Part shown: one piece after another, positions 28,092 through 39,600 of the stretch
How positions within the stretch are numbered: the first letter of the stretch is position 1
How the letters are laid out: the number at the start of each line of letters is the position of its first letter
NCBI GenBank assembly: GCA_022072025.1
Contig: JAJVIP010000005.1
Location: 73,189-137,188, forward strand
Direction of reading: 5' to 3'
DNA length: 64,000 bases
Origin: Elusimicrobiota bacterium
GTDB taxonomy: Bacteria > Elusimicrobiota > Elusimicrobia > F11
Notes under the pieces: model-generated
The model's input: the letters and a program-made list of their open reading frames with translations, nothing else
Told to the model about the DNA's origin: nothing
Databases searched by the model: none
Made by a program: the position numbers and the translations under genes

Positions 28092-28150
28092 ATTTAACCT
28101 ATCCTTAAGGCAATCTTAAGACCCTGAACTGTAAGTTGATTGTAACCTAA
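28092..28150 (+). promoter_or_regulatory. Orphan tandem 11-bp TTAA promoter motif
   Basis: TTAA occurs at 28094, 28105 and 28116, exactly 11 bases apart, with CTTAAGGCAATCTTAA in the middle. TGTAAGTTGATTGTAAC follows, another 11-base repeat. The layout matches the boxes before the genes at 302 and 52413. No gene begins within the next 300 bases on this strand, and the -10-like sequence is poor (GTAAGT at 28131-28136). It may drive an untranslated RNA or be left over from a lost gene. Confidence 0.45.
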
Positions 28151-28405
28151 CCTCCAAATTAGCCCGAATAATTCAGTTAAACGGCCATTACCGTCTATCA
28201 ACCGTGAATATTTTTGTGCCGTTATCCCGGCATGCTTTCTGGCTGTACTGATACATTGATTTTCCTAATGCCGGTACGTACCGACCAAGATCATCATGGA
28301 ACGGTACGGGATCCAGGTTTTTACCAACGGCAAAACCTGGGCCCCGGCCAAAAGATCGCCGGGGCGACAGCGTCTTGTGCACGTTTCACGCCTTTAGGTA
28401 CGATT
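28151..28405. repeat. Degenerate REP-like element with long flanks
   Basis: The right half, 28332-28368, is well preserved and contains AACCTGGGCCCCGGCC and GCCGGGGCGAC. The left half near 28220-28245 is decayed (CGTTATCCCGGCATGC). The left flank at 28155-28178 (TTAGCCCGAATAATTCAGTT) recurs in reverse orientation at about 50138-50160 beside another REP half. The right flank, running from about 28368 to 28402 and ending in TTAGGTACGA, recurs beside the copy at 55783-55869. A perfect palindrome GATTCAATTGAATC lies near 28401-28414. No gene is present here. Confidence 0.6.
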
Positions 28406-28445
28406 CAATTGAATCATTCCGGATAGTGACCCCAATTATCAATTT

Positions 28446-31400
28446 TTAAGCAGCGCTCAGAACCCGGCGGATGGTACTCTTTACACCTAACGGCAACTTC
28501 TGATCTTTATGCCTGCTTTGAAATTCCGCGTTAAGGGCGTTCAAAACAAGGTCTTGAACTTTTCTTCCGTCCCATTCATGACCCGCGAAGCGTTGGGTGA
28601 GGGCTTTTTCGAGACGAGCAACAAATTCCAGGCCGGCAAGATCGTCCGGTTGATTGAGTCGCGCAAACGCCTGTTGAATATTTCTATCAGACCGCACGGC
28701 GTTCAACACTTCCGCCGCGGCTTGTGCAGCCTTTTGAGGATCTATCTCTGATTGACCGTGGGTTGAAACAACGTCGTAGAGCAATTGTGCGAACGCCTCC
28801 GCCGGCTCTGTTTGATCCTGATCAGAATATTCCTTAAACACCTCATCAACCAATTGGGCAGGGATCGGAGGGGACCGGAGCCGATGCTTGGATGGAAAGA
28901 AGAACCTTTGGATGCGTAAATACGAACCCCAAAAAAATGTGACCATAAAAACAACCAATCCCACCACCCCGGCCCAATAAATGGCGACAATCGTTCCAAT
29001 ATCCGAAGGGTCGTTTTTCGACTTCGTGGAGATGATGAGCAGGGTATCCATTGCCCTTTCTTGAACGGGAAGTACCACCACCTCAAAACTTCTTGTCCCT
29101 GGCACGAAATTGTTCTCTGAAGATCGTTGCGCTTTGGGGGCGCGAGGTAATTCCCTTTGGTTGGTACCAACAGAAGAATCAGAGGGCCATATTGGCGAAG
29201 GATCCATAGGCCTCTTCAATTTTTGGATGGCAGAACGGGGCGAAACAGAGGGCTCTGACGGGGCTGGTGACAGCGGTGTCTTCTTTTTTTCGGCTGGCTT
29301 CTGAGGAGAGAATGGAAAGTCACTTGGGCCGCTACCCTGGTTATTGGAGGGACTCGTATAGTCATGGTCTTGAGTGTAGCGCTGGGCAGGTCTTTGGGAG
29401 TCTTGTCCAAACAAGTTTGGGGGCTCATTGTTCTTATTCAGCCGGTTATTCTCTGATCCAAAGAGAGAGTTATTTTCTTTTTGATTCTGGTTTCCCCTTT
29501 GATCCTGGTCCCTCATGGAAGGAAATGGTTGAGAGGGCGAAGGGACCGGGTCCGCAACAACCGGGTTGTTAGCGGAAGGTTTCGTCGAAAAAGGGCTCGG
29601 CAGAGGGGAGTCCATCAGTGGGGGTTCAACGGAAGGACGGGGGGTAGCCGGTTGAACAGGAGAATTTAATGGCGGATAGTTTGGTTGAGGGGAGTGCACC
29701 AGTGGGGGATTCGAGACGGGAGGAACTACAGCCGGTGGTTTGGTTGCCCCCTCAATTTGAATGAGGGGTGGATTGATTGGAATGTCCCGAGTCCGGGTAC
29801 CAACGGGGCTGTCTGGCCCGCCGACGAGGGTTTGGTTTTTTAATAAAACGCCATCCACGCCTGGGATGATAACTCCTGGAACGAAGGGGAAAAACTTGAA
29901 AATTCGGTTGGGGCTCCTTTCCGCAATAATTTCCTCCGGTGTTATCCCCCCGGTCCTCTCTCCTAGTCCGCCAACCACGAACTCTCGGATGACATTCCCG
30001 GATTTAAGTCGAACCGTTAATTCATCATTATGTCCGGAAATAACCTTATCGGAACCGGGAAGACCAACGGAATAATTTCGCCGGATGGTGGTGACAGTGT
30101 CGCCGTTTTCAGTGGTTTGGATATCCATTGTTGTGTCTCCCCAGGCAGGTTGATCGGATGACCGGGGTTTCAAGTGAAGGCCAAGGGCGGCTCGAAGCTC
30201 TCCTTCCAATACGAATGAATCAGAGGAATTTTCAGAAACCCGATGAACCGTTTCAGAGTGCTCTATCCGAAGTCCAAATGCGCTTTCAATCATGTGCCTG
30301 GATATTTTCAATACGTTTCCATCGCCATCCAACTCCACAACAGTCGTTCGCTCATCTATTTTTTTAAGGCCTTCAACAAAATTAACGTCGAGAGGATTTT
30401 TTTCGACAATGACCATCGTCGTTCCGTTTTCATGGTCGGTGTAGGTCACGGTTGTGAAAGACTGCTGGTTGTTGGCGTCCTCAACCCGAACAACTCTGCC
30501 TTTGGTATCGAGTATCACGATTTGACTAACGGCTCCGTCGTTCGTCATGAGTTTCGCTTCATGTTTGTATGTGGTAATTCGCTGGCCCCATATTTCATTT
30601 CGATCTGAATTTAATTCGTTGGTGTGGCGTTCCACGACCAAGAAAAGGTCTATATAAGCTTCCTCAACCAAACGGGTGTCGGGCGAGGTCGCCCGCAATT
30701 TCTCTGGCGAAAGCAGGGCGGCATCGGTTCCATTGGTGGAGACCTCCCATGTGCTTAATTGTTGTTTGTCTTTAGATAACTGCGTTCTTTCAAACATGCG
30801 AAGCCGGGAAGCAATCGGGTGATCTCCTGATATTTTTTTTGCCAGATTCGGTAAATCCGTAAATTCCGGAGGCTGGGAAAGCTGCCACTCCACTAAAAAG
30901 GTGTCGAATTCAGTGACGGATTGCTGCGGACGGCCCAGGATATCCATGTCCGACGTTATTTTTTCAAAACCAATATCGATGAATTGCTGGGCCCCCTCGT
31001 CTCGAAAGGCCAAAATCTCAAACCCTGTTCCGTCTCCTGCCAATCTTTTTAATTCAATGATTAAGCGATGGCGTCGACCGTCGATAATTTCCACCCGCCT
31101 GAGGGATTCTTGGAGCAACTTTCCATTCATATCGAAATCACGTGTAACCACTTCTTCTGGGATGACGAGGGCCTGTTCATCGACTGATCGGCCATCGGGG
31201 AAATAAGAAGTGATAGTTAACCGATGGCCGGCTGACGTCTCCGTCCTTCTTACGACAATTTGGCGTTTTGGATCCGCCTCGTCTACCATCTCCGTGATCC
31301 GTCCGAAATCGTCCAACGAAAGATTAAGGATCCTTGTTTCTGTAAGGGTCTTTTCTCGGGCTTGATCGGCTTCCGCCATCATAAAATCAACGGCTTCTTG

Positions 31401-33485
31401 ATCCAGGCCTGGTTCCATTTCCCCTGAAACCGGTGCGGCCACCTGCGCAGCCGGTTCCTGGATGGAATCGAGTTGGCTTTCCACCAGGCCGTTGGCTGTG
31501 AACAAGGCCCGAAAAGCCAGCCTCTCGAAGACGGGTTTTCTTGAAAGGGTCTTCTTTTTCGGTATGTAAAGGTGGCGATGAAAGTTCAATGAAACCCACG
31601 TGATTACCCCTAAGATTGAACCGACAATAGGAACATCCCAGACAGTATTCTGCGCCAAGCCCCACGCGACGAAAAGGACCGCGCTGAGCGTGGCGGAATA
31701 AACGACTTTTCTAATCCCGCCGTCAGCGAAAAATGTGACGCTCATGATCACGGACCGGAGCCGATGGTGAACCGTGAGAATCACGGAATTGAGATGATGT
31801 CGGACATTGGAGATCGAACTGCCAAGAGGGAGCGTTTGAATGGCCTGCGAAGCGCCGCTCCCTGGATTATTACGCTCAGCTTGGGCAGCCACAAGGACCG
31901 GCAAAACCTCGGGTTCCTGAATCGGTTCGGGAGGTGTGAACAGTTTTCTTCCCGTGAAAAGCTTGTAGAGGGGAGATTTGTCTTGCGTGAACACGCTTAA
32001 GTACGATTCACCGTCCCCGGCTTTTTGGGTGTTTGGTGAAAAAACAAGCAATTGAACGCCTTCTTTTTCTAATCGGCGGCTTAACCCCGGGGTGTGAAAC
32101 CCACCAGCCACCAAAACCGCTGCTTGGGCGCCTCTTTCCTCCATACGGCGCATCAGATTTCTCGCCATGGCTTCGTCCCGTTTTTCCGCCATCAAATAAA
32201 ACCGTTCGTAGCGGGCGGTATTAAACGGCTGGGGACGTCGTTTTTTCAGGTCCCGATAATCGTCCCACTCTTCAGGAGTGAGAGAAAATTCCACAAGCTT
32301 TGAGACAAGATGGAGAAATCGGCTTTGTTCGAGCAATTCCCTTTCAAGCGAGGTCCGAGCCAAGTCGATTTGAATCTTTTTTTCAAGAAGAGGCACCAGC
32401 CGAAATATTTTATCGACATCCAATTTTTCAATCAGAGATACATAGACAAGGTATCCGCGGAAAACGGGATACGGCGACAAGCCGAGGCCATGACGCCGGC
32501 AAAGATCATTCAGACTCCGGTAAAATTGCTCCCCTGATAAGCCACCCAATTGATAGGAGGCGGTTTGTTTCATGAGATTTTCCACCTCTTTGTCAGAAAG
32601 CTTAATAATCAAATCTCGCAGCAACCGCGCCCGCTCTTGTTCCACCTGTTCAAAATTCAGAGTTGATTCCAGCCGAACGGCTTTCAGAAAATCATTGAGA
32701 TAAGTGTCGTCGGTTTTCGACCAATTTTTAAGTATCTGAAGATAATCCGCCAGCGGCAGCTTCCCTTGGCGGTACGATCGAGTTTTTTCATCAAAATCTG
32801 CCAGGTCTTCGTTGAAGGCCCGACGCATGGACTCCTCCAATTGTGTTGTTCGATTCAAAACCCATCGACGTTCCTGTTTCATAAAGGGCGTGTTGTTGAG
32901 ATAGGCCTTAACATTCGCATGGTAGAGGTGTGGGTCATCCACTCCTACCAGAGGAGGGAGAGAAATCTGGGATGTCAACGCCGCATGAATGGGGCCGGAA
33001 ATTTTTAATTTACTGAGAAGGTAATCTGCGACATTGACAACGGCAGGGCGGTCGGAGAAATCACGGTAGGCGCTCAGATCGAGCGGCTGGAAAGCTCCCT
33101 CCAGGAAGATAACGTCCGTCCTATTATTTTGACAAATGGGAAGAAGAGCTTTTCCGATGTTCTCCTGCGCTTCCAAATTCATGTGGATGTCCTGAACAAG
33201 AACAACGGTTTTGGTCTTCTTATCGTTCTTCGGTCGTGGTGAATTGGAGAGAGCCGTCAGACGTCCATATTTTGTCGAATCTGTGTTTGAATGATGGGGA
33301 ACAGAAAATCCGTGGGAGGAAAGCGATGACTTAAGAGGCGGAAAACTGGCGAGTTGCGCCGTGCGACTCTCCCGCCGTTCTTCCCAAAAACGCGTTTGGG
33401 AGCGATGCGCCCAAAGAACATTGCCGGCGAAATAGACGGTTAAAACGGCGACAACAAGCTTTTTCCGAACCACCCTTTTCTTCAT
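28446..33485 (-). CDS. ChaN/TraB-like giant protein 1 (unknown cargo, proline-rich linker)
   Basis: This 1,679-residue exported protein has a signal peptide or anchor at about residues 9-26, then the family motif FWEER. A ChaN/EreA/TraB-like module spans about 90-520. Its motifs are LVQDIHMNLEAQ (D99, H101, E106), FLEGA (E129), GVDD (181-184) and VAGGFHTPGL (H464); it ends with YLSVFT and KLF. Two hydrophobic segments follow at about 589-610 and 615-632. A beta-rich region runs to about 1200, then a Pro/Asn/Gln-rich linker (about 1235-1430), a further membrane segment near 1495-1520 and a helical C-terminus. The first module suggests a metal- or haem-dependent hydrolase-like fold outside the cytoplasm, which is an inference from motifs. 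The rest matches nothing I know. The gene is divergent from the 3,589-residue paralogue and shares its 131-base promoter region. Confidence 0.75.
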   Translation of the reverse strand: MKKRVVRKKLVVAVLTVYFAGNVLWAHRSQTRFWEERRESRTAQLASFPPLKSSLSSHGFSVPHHSNTDSTKYGRLTALSNSPRPKNDKKTKTVVLVQDIHMNLEAQENIGKALLPICQNNRTDVIFLEGAFQPLDLSAYRDFSDRPAVVNVADYLLSKLKISGPIHAALTSQISLPPLVGVDDPHLYHANVKAYLNNTPFMKQERRWVLNRTTQLEESMRRAFNEDLADFDEKTRSYRQGKLPLADYLQILKNWSKTDDTYLNDFLKAVRLESTLNFEQVEQERARLLRDLIIKLSDKEVENLMKQTASYQLGGLSGEQFYRSLNDLCRRHGLGLSPYPVFRGYLVYVSLIEKLDVDKIFRLVPLLEKKIQIDLARTSLERELLEQSRFLHLVSKLVEFSLTPEEWDDYRDLKKRRPQPFNTARYERFYLMAEKRDEAMARNLMRRMEERGAQAAVLVAGGFHTPGLSRRLEKEGVQLLVFSPNTQKAGDGESYLSVFTQDKSPLYKLFTGRKLFTPPEPIQEPEVLPVLVAAQAERNNPGSGASQAIQTLPLGSSISNVRHHLNSVILTVHHRLRSVIMSVTFFADGGIRKVVYSATLSAVLFVAWGLAQNTVWDVPIVGSILGVITWVSLNFHRHLYIPKKKTLSRKPVFERLAFRALFTANGLVESQLDSIQEPAAQVAAPVSGEMEPGLDQEAVDFMMAEADQAREKTLTETRILNLSLDDFGRITEMVDEADPKRQIVVRRTETSAGHRLTITSYFPDGRSVDEQALVIPEEVVTRDFDMNGKLLQESLRRVEIIDGRRHRLIIELKRLAGDGTGFEILAFRDEGAQQFIDIGFEKITSDMDILGRPQQSVTEFDTFLVEWQLSQPPEFTDLPNLAKKISGDHPIASRLRMFERTQLSKDKQQLSTWEVSTNGTDAALLSPEKLRATSPDTRLVEEAYIDLFLVVERHTNELNSDRNEIWGQRITTYKHEAKLMTNDGAVSQIVILDTKGRVVRVEDANNQQSFTTVTYTDHENGTTMVIVEKNPLDVNFVEGLKKIDERTTVVELDGDGNVLKISRHMIESAFGLRIEHSETVHRVSENSSDSFVLEGELRAALGLHLKPRSSDQPAWGDTTMDIQTTENGDTVTTIRRNYSVGLPGSDKVISGHNDELTVRLKSGNVIREFVVGGLGERTGGITPEEIIAERSPNRIFKFFPFVPGVIIPGVDGVLLKNQTLVGGPDSPVGTRTRDIPINPPLIQIEGATKPPAVVPPVSNPPLVHSPQPNYPPLNSPVQPATPRPSVEPPLMDSPLPSPFSTKPSANNPVVADPVPSPSQPFPSMRDQDQRGNQNQKENNSLFGSENNRLNKNNEPPNLFGQDSQRPAQRYTQDHDYTSPSNNQGSGPSDFPFSPQKPAEKKKTPLSPAPSEPSVSPRSAIQKLKRPMDPSPIWPSDSSVGTNQRELPRAPKAQRSSENNFVPGTRSFEVVVLPVQERAMDTLLIISTKSKNDPSDIGTIVAIYWAGVVGLVVFMVTFFWGSYLRIQRFFFPSKHRLRSPPIPAQLVDEVFKEYSDQDQTEPAEAFAQLLYDVVSTHGQSEIDPQKAAQAAAEVLNAVRSDRNIQQAFARLNQPDDLAGLEFVARLEKALTQRFAGHEWDGRKVQDLVLNALNAEFQSRHKDQKLPLGVKSTIRRVLSAA

Positions 33486-33491
33486 ACCTCA

Positions 33492-33523
33492 ATAGTTACT
33501 TTCCGAGATTAAGTTCGCCTTAA
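33492..33523 (-). promoter_or_regulatory. Tandem 11-bp TTAA box and -10 for giant 1
   Basis: On the minus strand CTTAAGGCGAACTTAA gives TTAA units 11 bases apart (33520-33523 and 33509-33512). Eleven bases later comes AACTAT (33497-33492) as a weak -10, and the ATG at 33485 follows after six bases. The architecture equals that of the genes at 302, 33617, 51918 and 52413, and it predicts an essentially leaderless transcript. Confidence 0.5.
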
Positions 33524-33576
33524 GATCTTGTAAAAATGTCGTAAAAAATAAAACTGTTACAAATAATTTACAGGCC

Positions 33577-33609
33577 CTTAAAGAGAACTTAATCTTATCC
33601 TGCTTAAAT
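33577..33609 (+). promoter_or_regulatory. Tandem 11-bp TTAA box and -10 for giant 2
   Basis: CTTAAAGAGAACTTAA (33577-33592) has TTAA at 33578 and 33589. TTAAAT at 33604-33609 sits 11 bases after the second TTAA, and the ATG at 33617 follows seven bases later. AGGGG at 33610-33614 is too close to the ATG for a standard Shine-Dalgarno. CTGTTACAAAT at 33554-33564 recurs upstream of the gene starting at 51918. Confidence 0.55.
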
Positions 33610-33616
33610 AGGGGAT

Positions 33617-36600
33617 ATGAACAGACGTCCCCTCCTCCAATCGTCAATAAAAAGGATTTCACTTTTACTTTCCGGGCTTGTGGTAACAAGCAGTTTCTTG
33701 CCTTCCTTGGCCGAGGCCAACTTCTGGAAAGAGAGGCAGAGCGCGCTTAAGGCCTTTGGCGCAACGCCCATCGTTCGTCCAGTCTTGAGGACGAGTGTTG
33801 TTTTGGGAAACAGCGTTGATTCAAAAATGACAACGTCTTCGCTTCTTCCCACCCATGGGGTCAGAATCAAAGAAGTTTTTCCCGCAGGATCACAATCGCT
33901 GCCTCGCGTTATTCTGCTCCAAGACGTCCATGCCAACCTGGAGGCGCAATCCAATCTCGCCAAAACAATCGAGGAATTGACCCGCCAACATTCCACGCCG
34001 GAACGTCCGCTCTTTGTGGGGGTGGAAGGGGTGTTTGGCGCGTTCGATTTTTCTCGTTTCCGCGCTTTCCCCGACAAGCGTTTAACCAAAGATGTGGCGG
34101 AGCATTTTCTAACGGAGAACAAAATCGCGGCCGCGAGTTATGTTGGGCTCACAACCGACGCGCCGCTCCCAGAGTTTTACGGCGTGGATGACCCGGAAAG
34201 TTATCGCTTGAATGTGGCCGCCTATCGCGTGTCAGCCCCTCACATCGACGCACTTAAGAAGGAATGGGAAAAACGCGGCCAACAGTTGGCCCATGAGAAA
34301 AGGGCGGTATACAACCCCCAACTCGCTGCTCTTGATGCGGCGCAAGCCGACTACCGCGCCGGCCGCAGCGCGTTGGCGGAATATCTGAATCGATTATGGA
34401 AGGAACCCCCCCCCAGCCCCCCCACTGTACGACGTGGGGGGGAAATTCATTCCTTCATCCAAGCAGCCCGCCTTGAATCTTCGATCGACTTCGACGTCGT
34501 CGAGCATGAGCGTCGGCGCGTGTTGGAGAAGCTGGCGCGGGTCATAAGCAAGCAAGAAGCCGACGAGTTGATGGCGCTCAGCAAAAGTTTCGGCGCCGGC
34601 AGCTTAAGTCACTCGGATTATTACGGCGCGCTGGAAGGTTTGCTCAAGCGCCATTCCTTTTTCCTTCGGGAAACCCCCGCCTTCGACGCCTATATCCGGT
34701 ACGTTCTTTTGGCCGACCGGATCAACGCCGATCAACTGTTGTCGGAGCTGGAGAGATTGGAGGAAGAAACGCTCGCGCGTCTCGCGGTTACGCCGGAGGA
34801 AAAGAAACTCGCCGAGGAATCAGAGAGGCACCATCTCACCGGAAAATTATTGGATTTCGCGCTCACGCCGAGAGAGTGGGAGAGATATCGGGAATTCACA
34901 AGCCGTCACCCCGGCGAAAGCCGGGGTCCAGGCCTTGAACATGTTTCTAAAGGCAGGTTAAAAGACTGGATTCCGGCTTTTGCCGGAATGACAACTCAAC
35001 CATTCGAAGACTTCTATCGTCTGGCCGACATCCGCAGCCGGAAAATGGTCGACAACTTATTGAGCCGAGTCCTTGGTAACAGCAAATCAGGCTCAAGTAC
35101 TAAGTACCAAGTACCAAGTACTGCCGTTCTGGTGGCCGGCGGTTTCCACACCGATCTCATCACCCAAGAACTCAAAACCCGCGGCATTTCCTACGCCGTT
35201 CTTACCCCCCAGCTGACCCGGGTGGACACGGTTCGCGGGTCGGAATATCTGTCCGTCTTCACCCGAGAAAAAACACCGCTTGAAAAACTGCTCCAAGGCG
35301 ATCGTCTCTTCCTTGCCAATGCCGAAACTTTGGCGGGCCACCCGGCCGCTCGGGTGGTCAACACGCAGATCTTGGCCTCGTTGAGTCTAAGGGATCCAAA
35401 GGCCGCTCTACAAATCGTATTTGGAGGGATCCTTGCGTCGTTTAAGATGAACGGTGGGGTTTCATCTGAAAAGAGGGTTGATTTCTCTTTGAGGTCGGCA
35501 GCGCAATGGATCATTGGAATGGGCGTCCTTGCCAGCTTCGGCGCGACCGGAACCCATCCTTGGGTCGAGAGCTACCCTTTTTTCCTGCCATATGGGCTGT
35601 TGTTTTTGGCCGGCGCGGCGGCCTATATTTTCTTTCAATGGGCCCGAATCGAGTTCGGGGGAACTCACACGGTTTCAACCGCTCAGAAATATTATGAAGA
35701 TGCGGTTCACCATTCAGATTATACTGAGGAGGAAAAAAGGCAACTTCTCTCCGAAGAGCCTCAGGTAACGCGCTATTTTTTCTTGGTCGGTTGGAAAATT
35801 TATTTGGGTTGGCGAGCGAAATATGTTTCCCTCCTCACCGGAAAAGGCGGAACGCGGTTTGCCGTTGATCTACGTCCTCAAACCATCAAAACTTTGGCTC
35901 GCGAAATGCTTTATAAGGTTTCGGTCATGAATTTGCCTTTCACCGGGGCGAAATCGGGAGCGAGGGTCAATTTTCAAAAACTTTCCGATGAAAAAAAAGC
36001 TCAGTTCGCGCGTCGATTGGGGGACGAAGCATTTTCCTCCGCCACATCCTCTCTTTACGATCCGCTCGGATACAGCGGAGCGCCCGATATCGGAACCGAT
36101 GCCACTGTAATGAACCGAATCACAGATCAATTTATTTTTAGGATGGCCTCCGTTCAGAACATTCATGACTTGAGGACAAATAAACTTCCCGAAGAATTCG
36201 CCAAATTGTTGAAAGAAAAACCTGACCCGACGAAAAATCCCACAGAAACCGCTTACCTGGACACCTATGTGTCGTTGTGGAATCGCGGGGAGGTGGACGG
36301 TTCCCTTTTGGGTCTTGTAACCGGGAAGGATGTGGTCCATGGCGGTATCCATGGTCGTGAAGCCGCCACGGGGAAGGGGGTTTGTTTTTCGGCCCAAGCC
36401 GTGGCGCGAAAGTATGGCGATCTCTGGGGATGGAAGGAGGGCCTCAAGGGCCGAAGGGTGGCGATTTTGGGTCTGGGGAATGTCGGTTATTTTACGGCCA
36501 AATCATTTGAGGAAGAAGGGGCTCAGGTCATTGCTGTCGGTGAATACAACAGTTTTGTCTACGACGAGACCGGTTTGGATATCTCGCGTCTTAAAGAACA

Positions 36601-39600
36601 TTTTAAAGAAAAAAAATCTTTTACGGGATATTCTCACAAGGGCGCTCAATCCGCCTCTGGTGAATCATCGGGAACAGAGGCGCTTTTCGTGTCGAATGCG
36701 GAAATCGTTATACCCGCCGCCAAAGAAGATCAGATTACAATGGGCAATGTTGAAAGGTTCTCAAAAGAACGCATGCCCCATCTGCGCATGATTGTCGAAG
36801 CCGCCAATGGCCCGATGACACCTGCGGCGGCGGCCTGGTTGGCGGAACATCGGCCCGATGTTGTGATTGTTCCTGATATCTTCGCAAACGCCGGCGGCGT
36901 GACCGTTTCAGCGTTCGAATGGATCAACAATAGGCAATCGAAATTACGGGAAGAATTGGCGAAAGGGAAGAGCTACGGAACCGCGGAAAGTTTTATTCGG
37001 GAGGTGTTGGATTGGCTTGAATCGACCTACACGCCGATGGTGAAGAGGCGGGAGCCATCGGAAAAAATTATCGTGGCCGTTCACGATTTTCTCAAATCCT
37101 ACATGGACCAACGCGCCGATAAGATGTTTGAGATGGCCGATCTACTCAAAACCACACGTGATTTCTCCCACGAACCTTTACGGGAAGCGGCTTACAAGAT
37201 GGCTGTGGACAGGCGCGTTCTGGAAATTCGCCGGGCGCAAGGCCTCAAAGCGGGGCCAGAAAAGAAGGAAGATCCGAAAGAAAAAAATTTGGGTCTCGCC
37301 ATGAGTTGGTGGGCCGGCCCCAAGAATTGGCCTTCGGTGCGACGGGTTTGGATGCCGGTTCTTGAGGAAGCGCTGCGTTTGGCGGCGTTTGGTCTTTTTG
37401 GGATCATCGGCGTGATCGTTTACACCTTTGTACATGCCGCCGGGCATTATCACGTCGATGTTCATGCCGCGCGCGGTGACCATCTAACGCCGTGGCAGTT
37501 TTGGCTGGGCCGCTTCTGGATTCGGCTATTTATTTCTTTTTTCGCGTTCACGACTCCTTATCTCTTAATCGACCAACCAACCGCCGCGCAAACCATTCTC
37601 ACCCTTCAAGCCTTCGGCCGGGCACTGTTCCTGCACATTTTGAACAACACGCTGATCTACGATTTTTTCACCAAGAAATTGAAGTGGAAGTGGTGGATGA
37701 TGTCGGCGGCGGATCCCCATCCCAAGTTGGATTTCATTGAGAAAAATGCGATTGAAGCCCTCCGAAGAGTTCCTGTGTTAAGGGAGGAATTTGGAATCCA
37801 ATTTTATTCCTTGATTCATTCCGTTCGAGAAGATCCTCACCACCAAAAATCAGATTTCAGACGCGCCCTTGAACCCTACATCGATACCGGTTATTTAACG
37901 CCCGATCAGGCTGATGCGCTTGTCGACCAGTTTGATTTTCCAGATCCGATCCATCCAGAAAGAGTTGAAAGGCATGATTCCCCAATTGCGAATTCAGGGT
38001 CGCCTACTTTGTTGCCATTTGAAAACTTCTCCATCCCATTGGCTCTAAAAAGAGCTGGTATTTGGACCATGGGGTATCTAGAGGGTTTCAAAGTTTTGAT
38101 GGACCAATTACATGGAAAACCTGGACTCGGGCAGGTTGCTTTCAGGGCGGTTCTCGCGACCCATGTCGAAAAAAATTTTATTACCAATGAACAAGCCGAC
38201 CTACTCGCTGATCAATTTGTTTTTGACTCCTCTGCTGAGGCCGATAAACCGTTGAGTCGTTGGGATGGCGTCTATTTCGTCTCCAATCTCTTTGATCAGA
38301 TGCCCTCGGTTGAAGGGCTGATCAAATATGACATGAAACGGGGAGGGGCGGAAGGGCTTATCACCTTTGCTCCAAGAATTATGACGGTCAAAAAATTTAT
38401 GGACGACATGAAGAATTTTAGAGAAGGGAACCTGGCCTGGCCATCCCAAATCACAAGGAGAGACAAACAAAAAATAATCGACCTGGCCAACCTCTTTGAC
38501 CCTGATCAGGAACAGAAATATTGGCTTGTGGAGCTTCTCCACCCGCGGAATCGTTTGGCCCTTTTAGCCTACGCCACTTATGTGAATTTAAGTGACAGTT
38601 CTGGACCCACCAAAGGGCAAGTCATAGTTCGAGGGTCACTGTCATCTGGAGAGGTCATGCATGGAGTGGTGTGCGATCTCTATAGCACCTTAGGGTTAAA
38701 GGCGTTTTCAAAAAAGAAAATCGATGATGCGAAGTTTTTCATGCAACAGGCCTATTATCATCTGGCCCAAACCGTCAGAATTCATGCAGAACACCAAGTC
38801 GTTCCCGCTCTTCACATGCTCAAACAGGAGCGGCCAAAACGAGCTGTTCTCGTGAAAGATGATTTGTTTTTTTCTTTTTCGGCGGAAGCGCTCCGAAATC
38901 AACATTTTCGCGTCATTTCGTTTGAGTTGCCGCAAAGCCTGCCTCCCTATATGGATGTTCTCAGTAAAAATTATCAGGATCCCTTCATTCAAGATTTGAA
39001 CATCATTGCCATGCAATTGTTCTTCAACCTAATCTTAGACGGGTATAAAAAGAGGTTTCCACAACAGGTCAATATCGATTTAAGGCGTTCCAAAATAACT
39101 CCTGAAACGGCCTGGGGGGTTCTAACGGATTTGGTTAAAAATGAGAATTTTGACCCCATCAATGATATTCAGACTTTTCTTAAAGAGACTGACACATTTT
39201 TTTCAAGCGAATCTCCCGCCCCTCAACCGATTATGGAGATTCTCATTGAGGGAACCAGTCGAGTTCATGGTTCACCGGATCCTGTGGTGTTAATTCAAGG
39301 GGTAATCTACGGTAGAAAATTCCTCCGTGATTTCTGGCCGGGGAAATTAAGGGAGTTTTCGGAAAGGATAGCCAGATTAAATAAAAATGGGGTCTTTTGT
39401 TCGGTTCGATCCTTGCGCATCGATGATTCACCTGAGGGCTTGGAAGCCGCTAATAAATTACTAGAGAATGATGATCTCTTCTATAACTATCTGAATATCC
39501 CTGAGATAAGGCTCGATTATACGCGGAACTCAGAAACACTCGCTGAATATAATGCTTCCGCTTTGCGGGACACAGGAATTGGTTTTGATTTTCACTCAAT

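Noticed and set aside
30000-31300. RHS/YD-repeat toxin region in giant 1
   Set aside because: Some beta-strand patterns such as VVELDGDGNVLKI look similar, but the YD repeat consensus and a core-closing motif are missing.
35095-35122. CRISPR-like direct repeats
   Set aside because: The units are 7 bp and directly adjacent with no spacers, inside a coding region.
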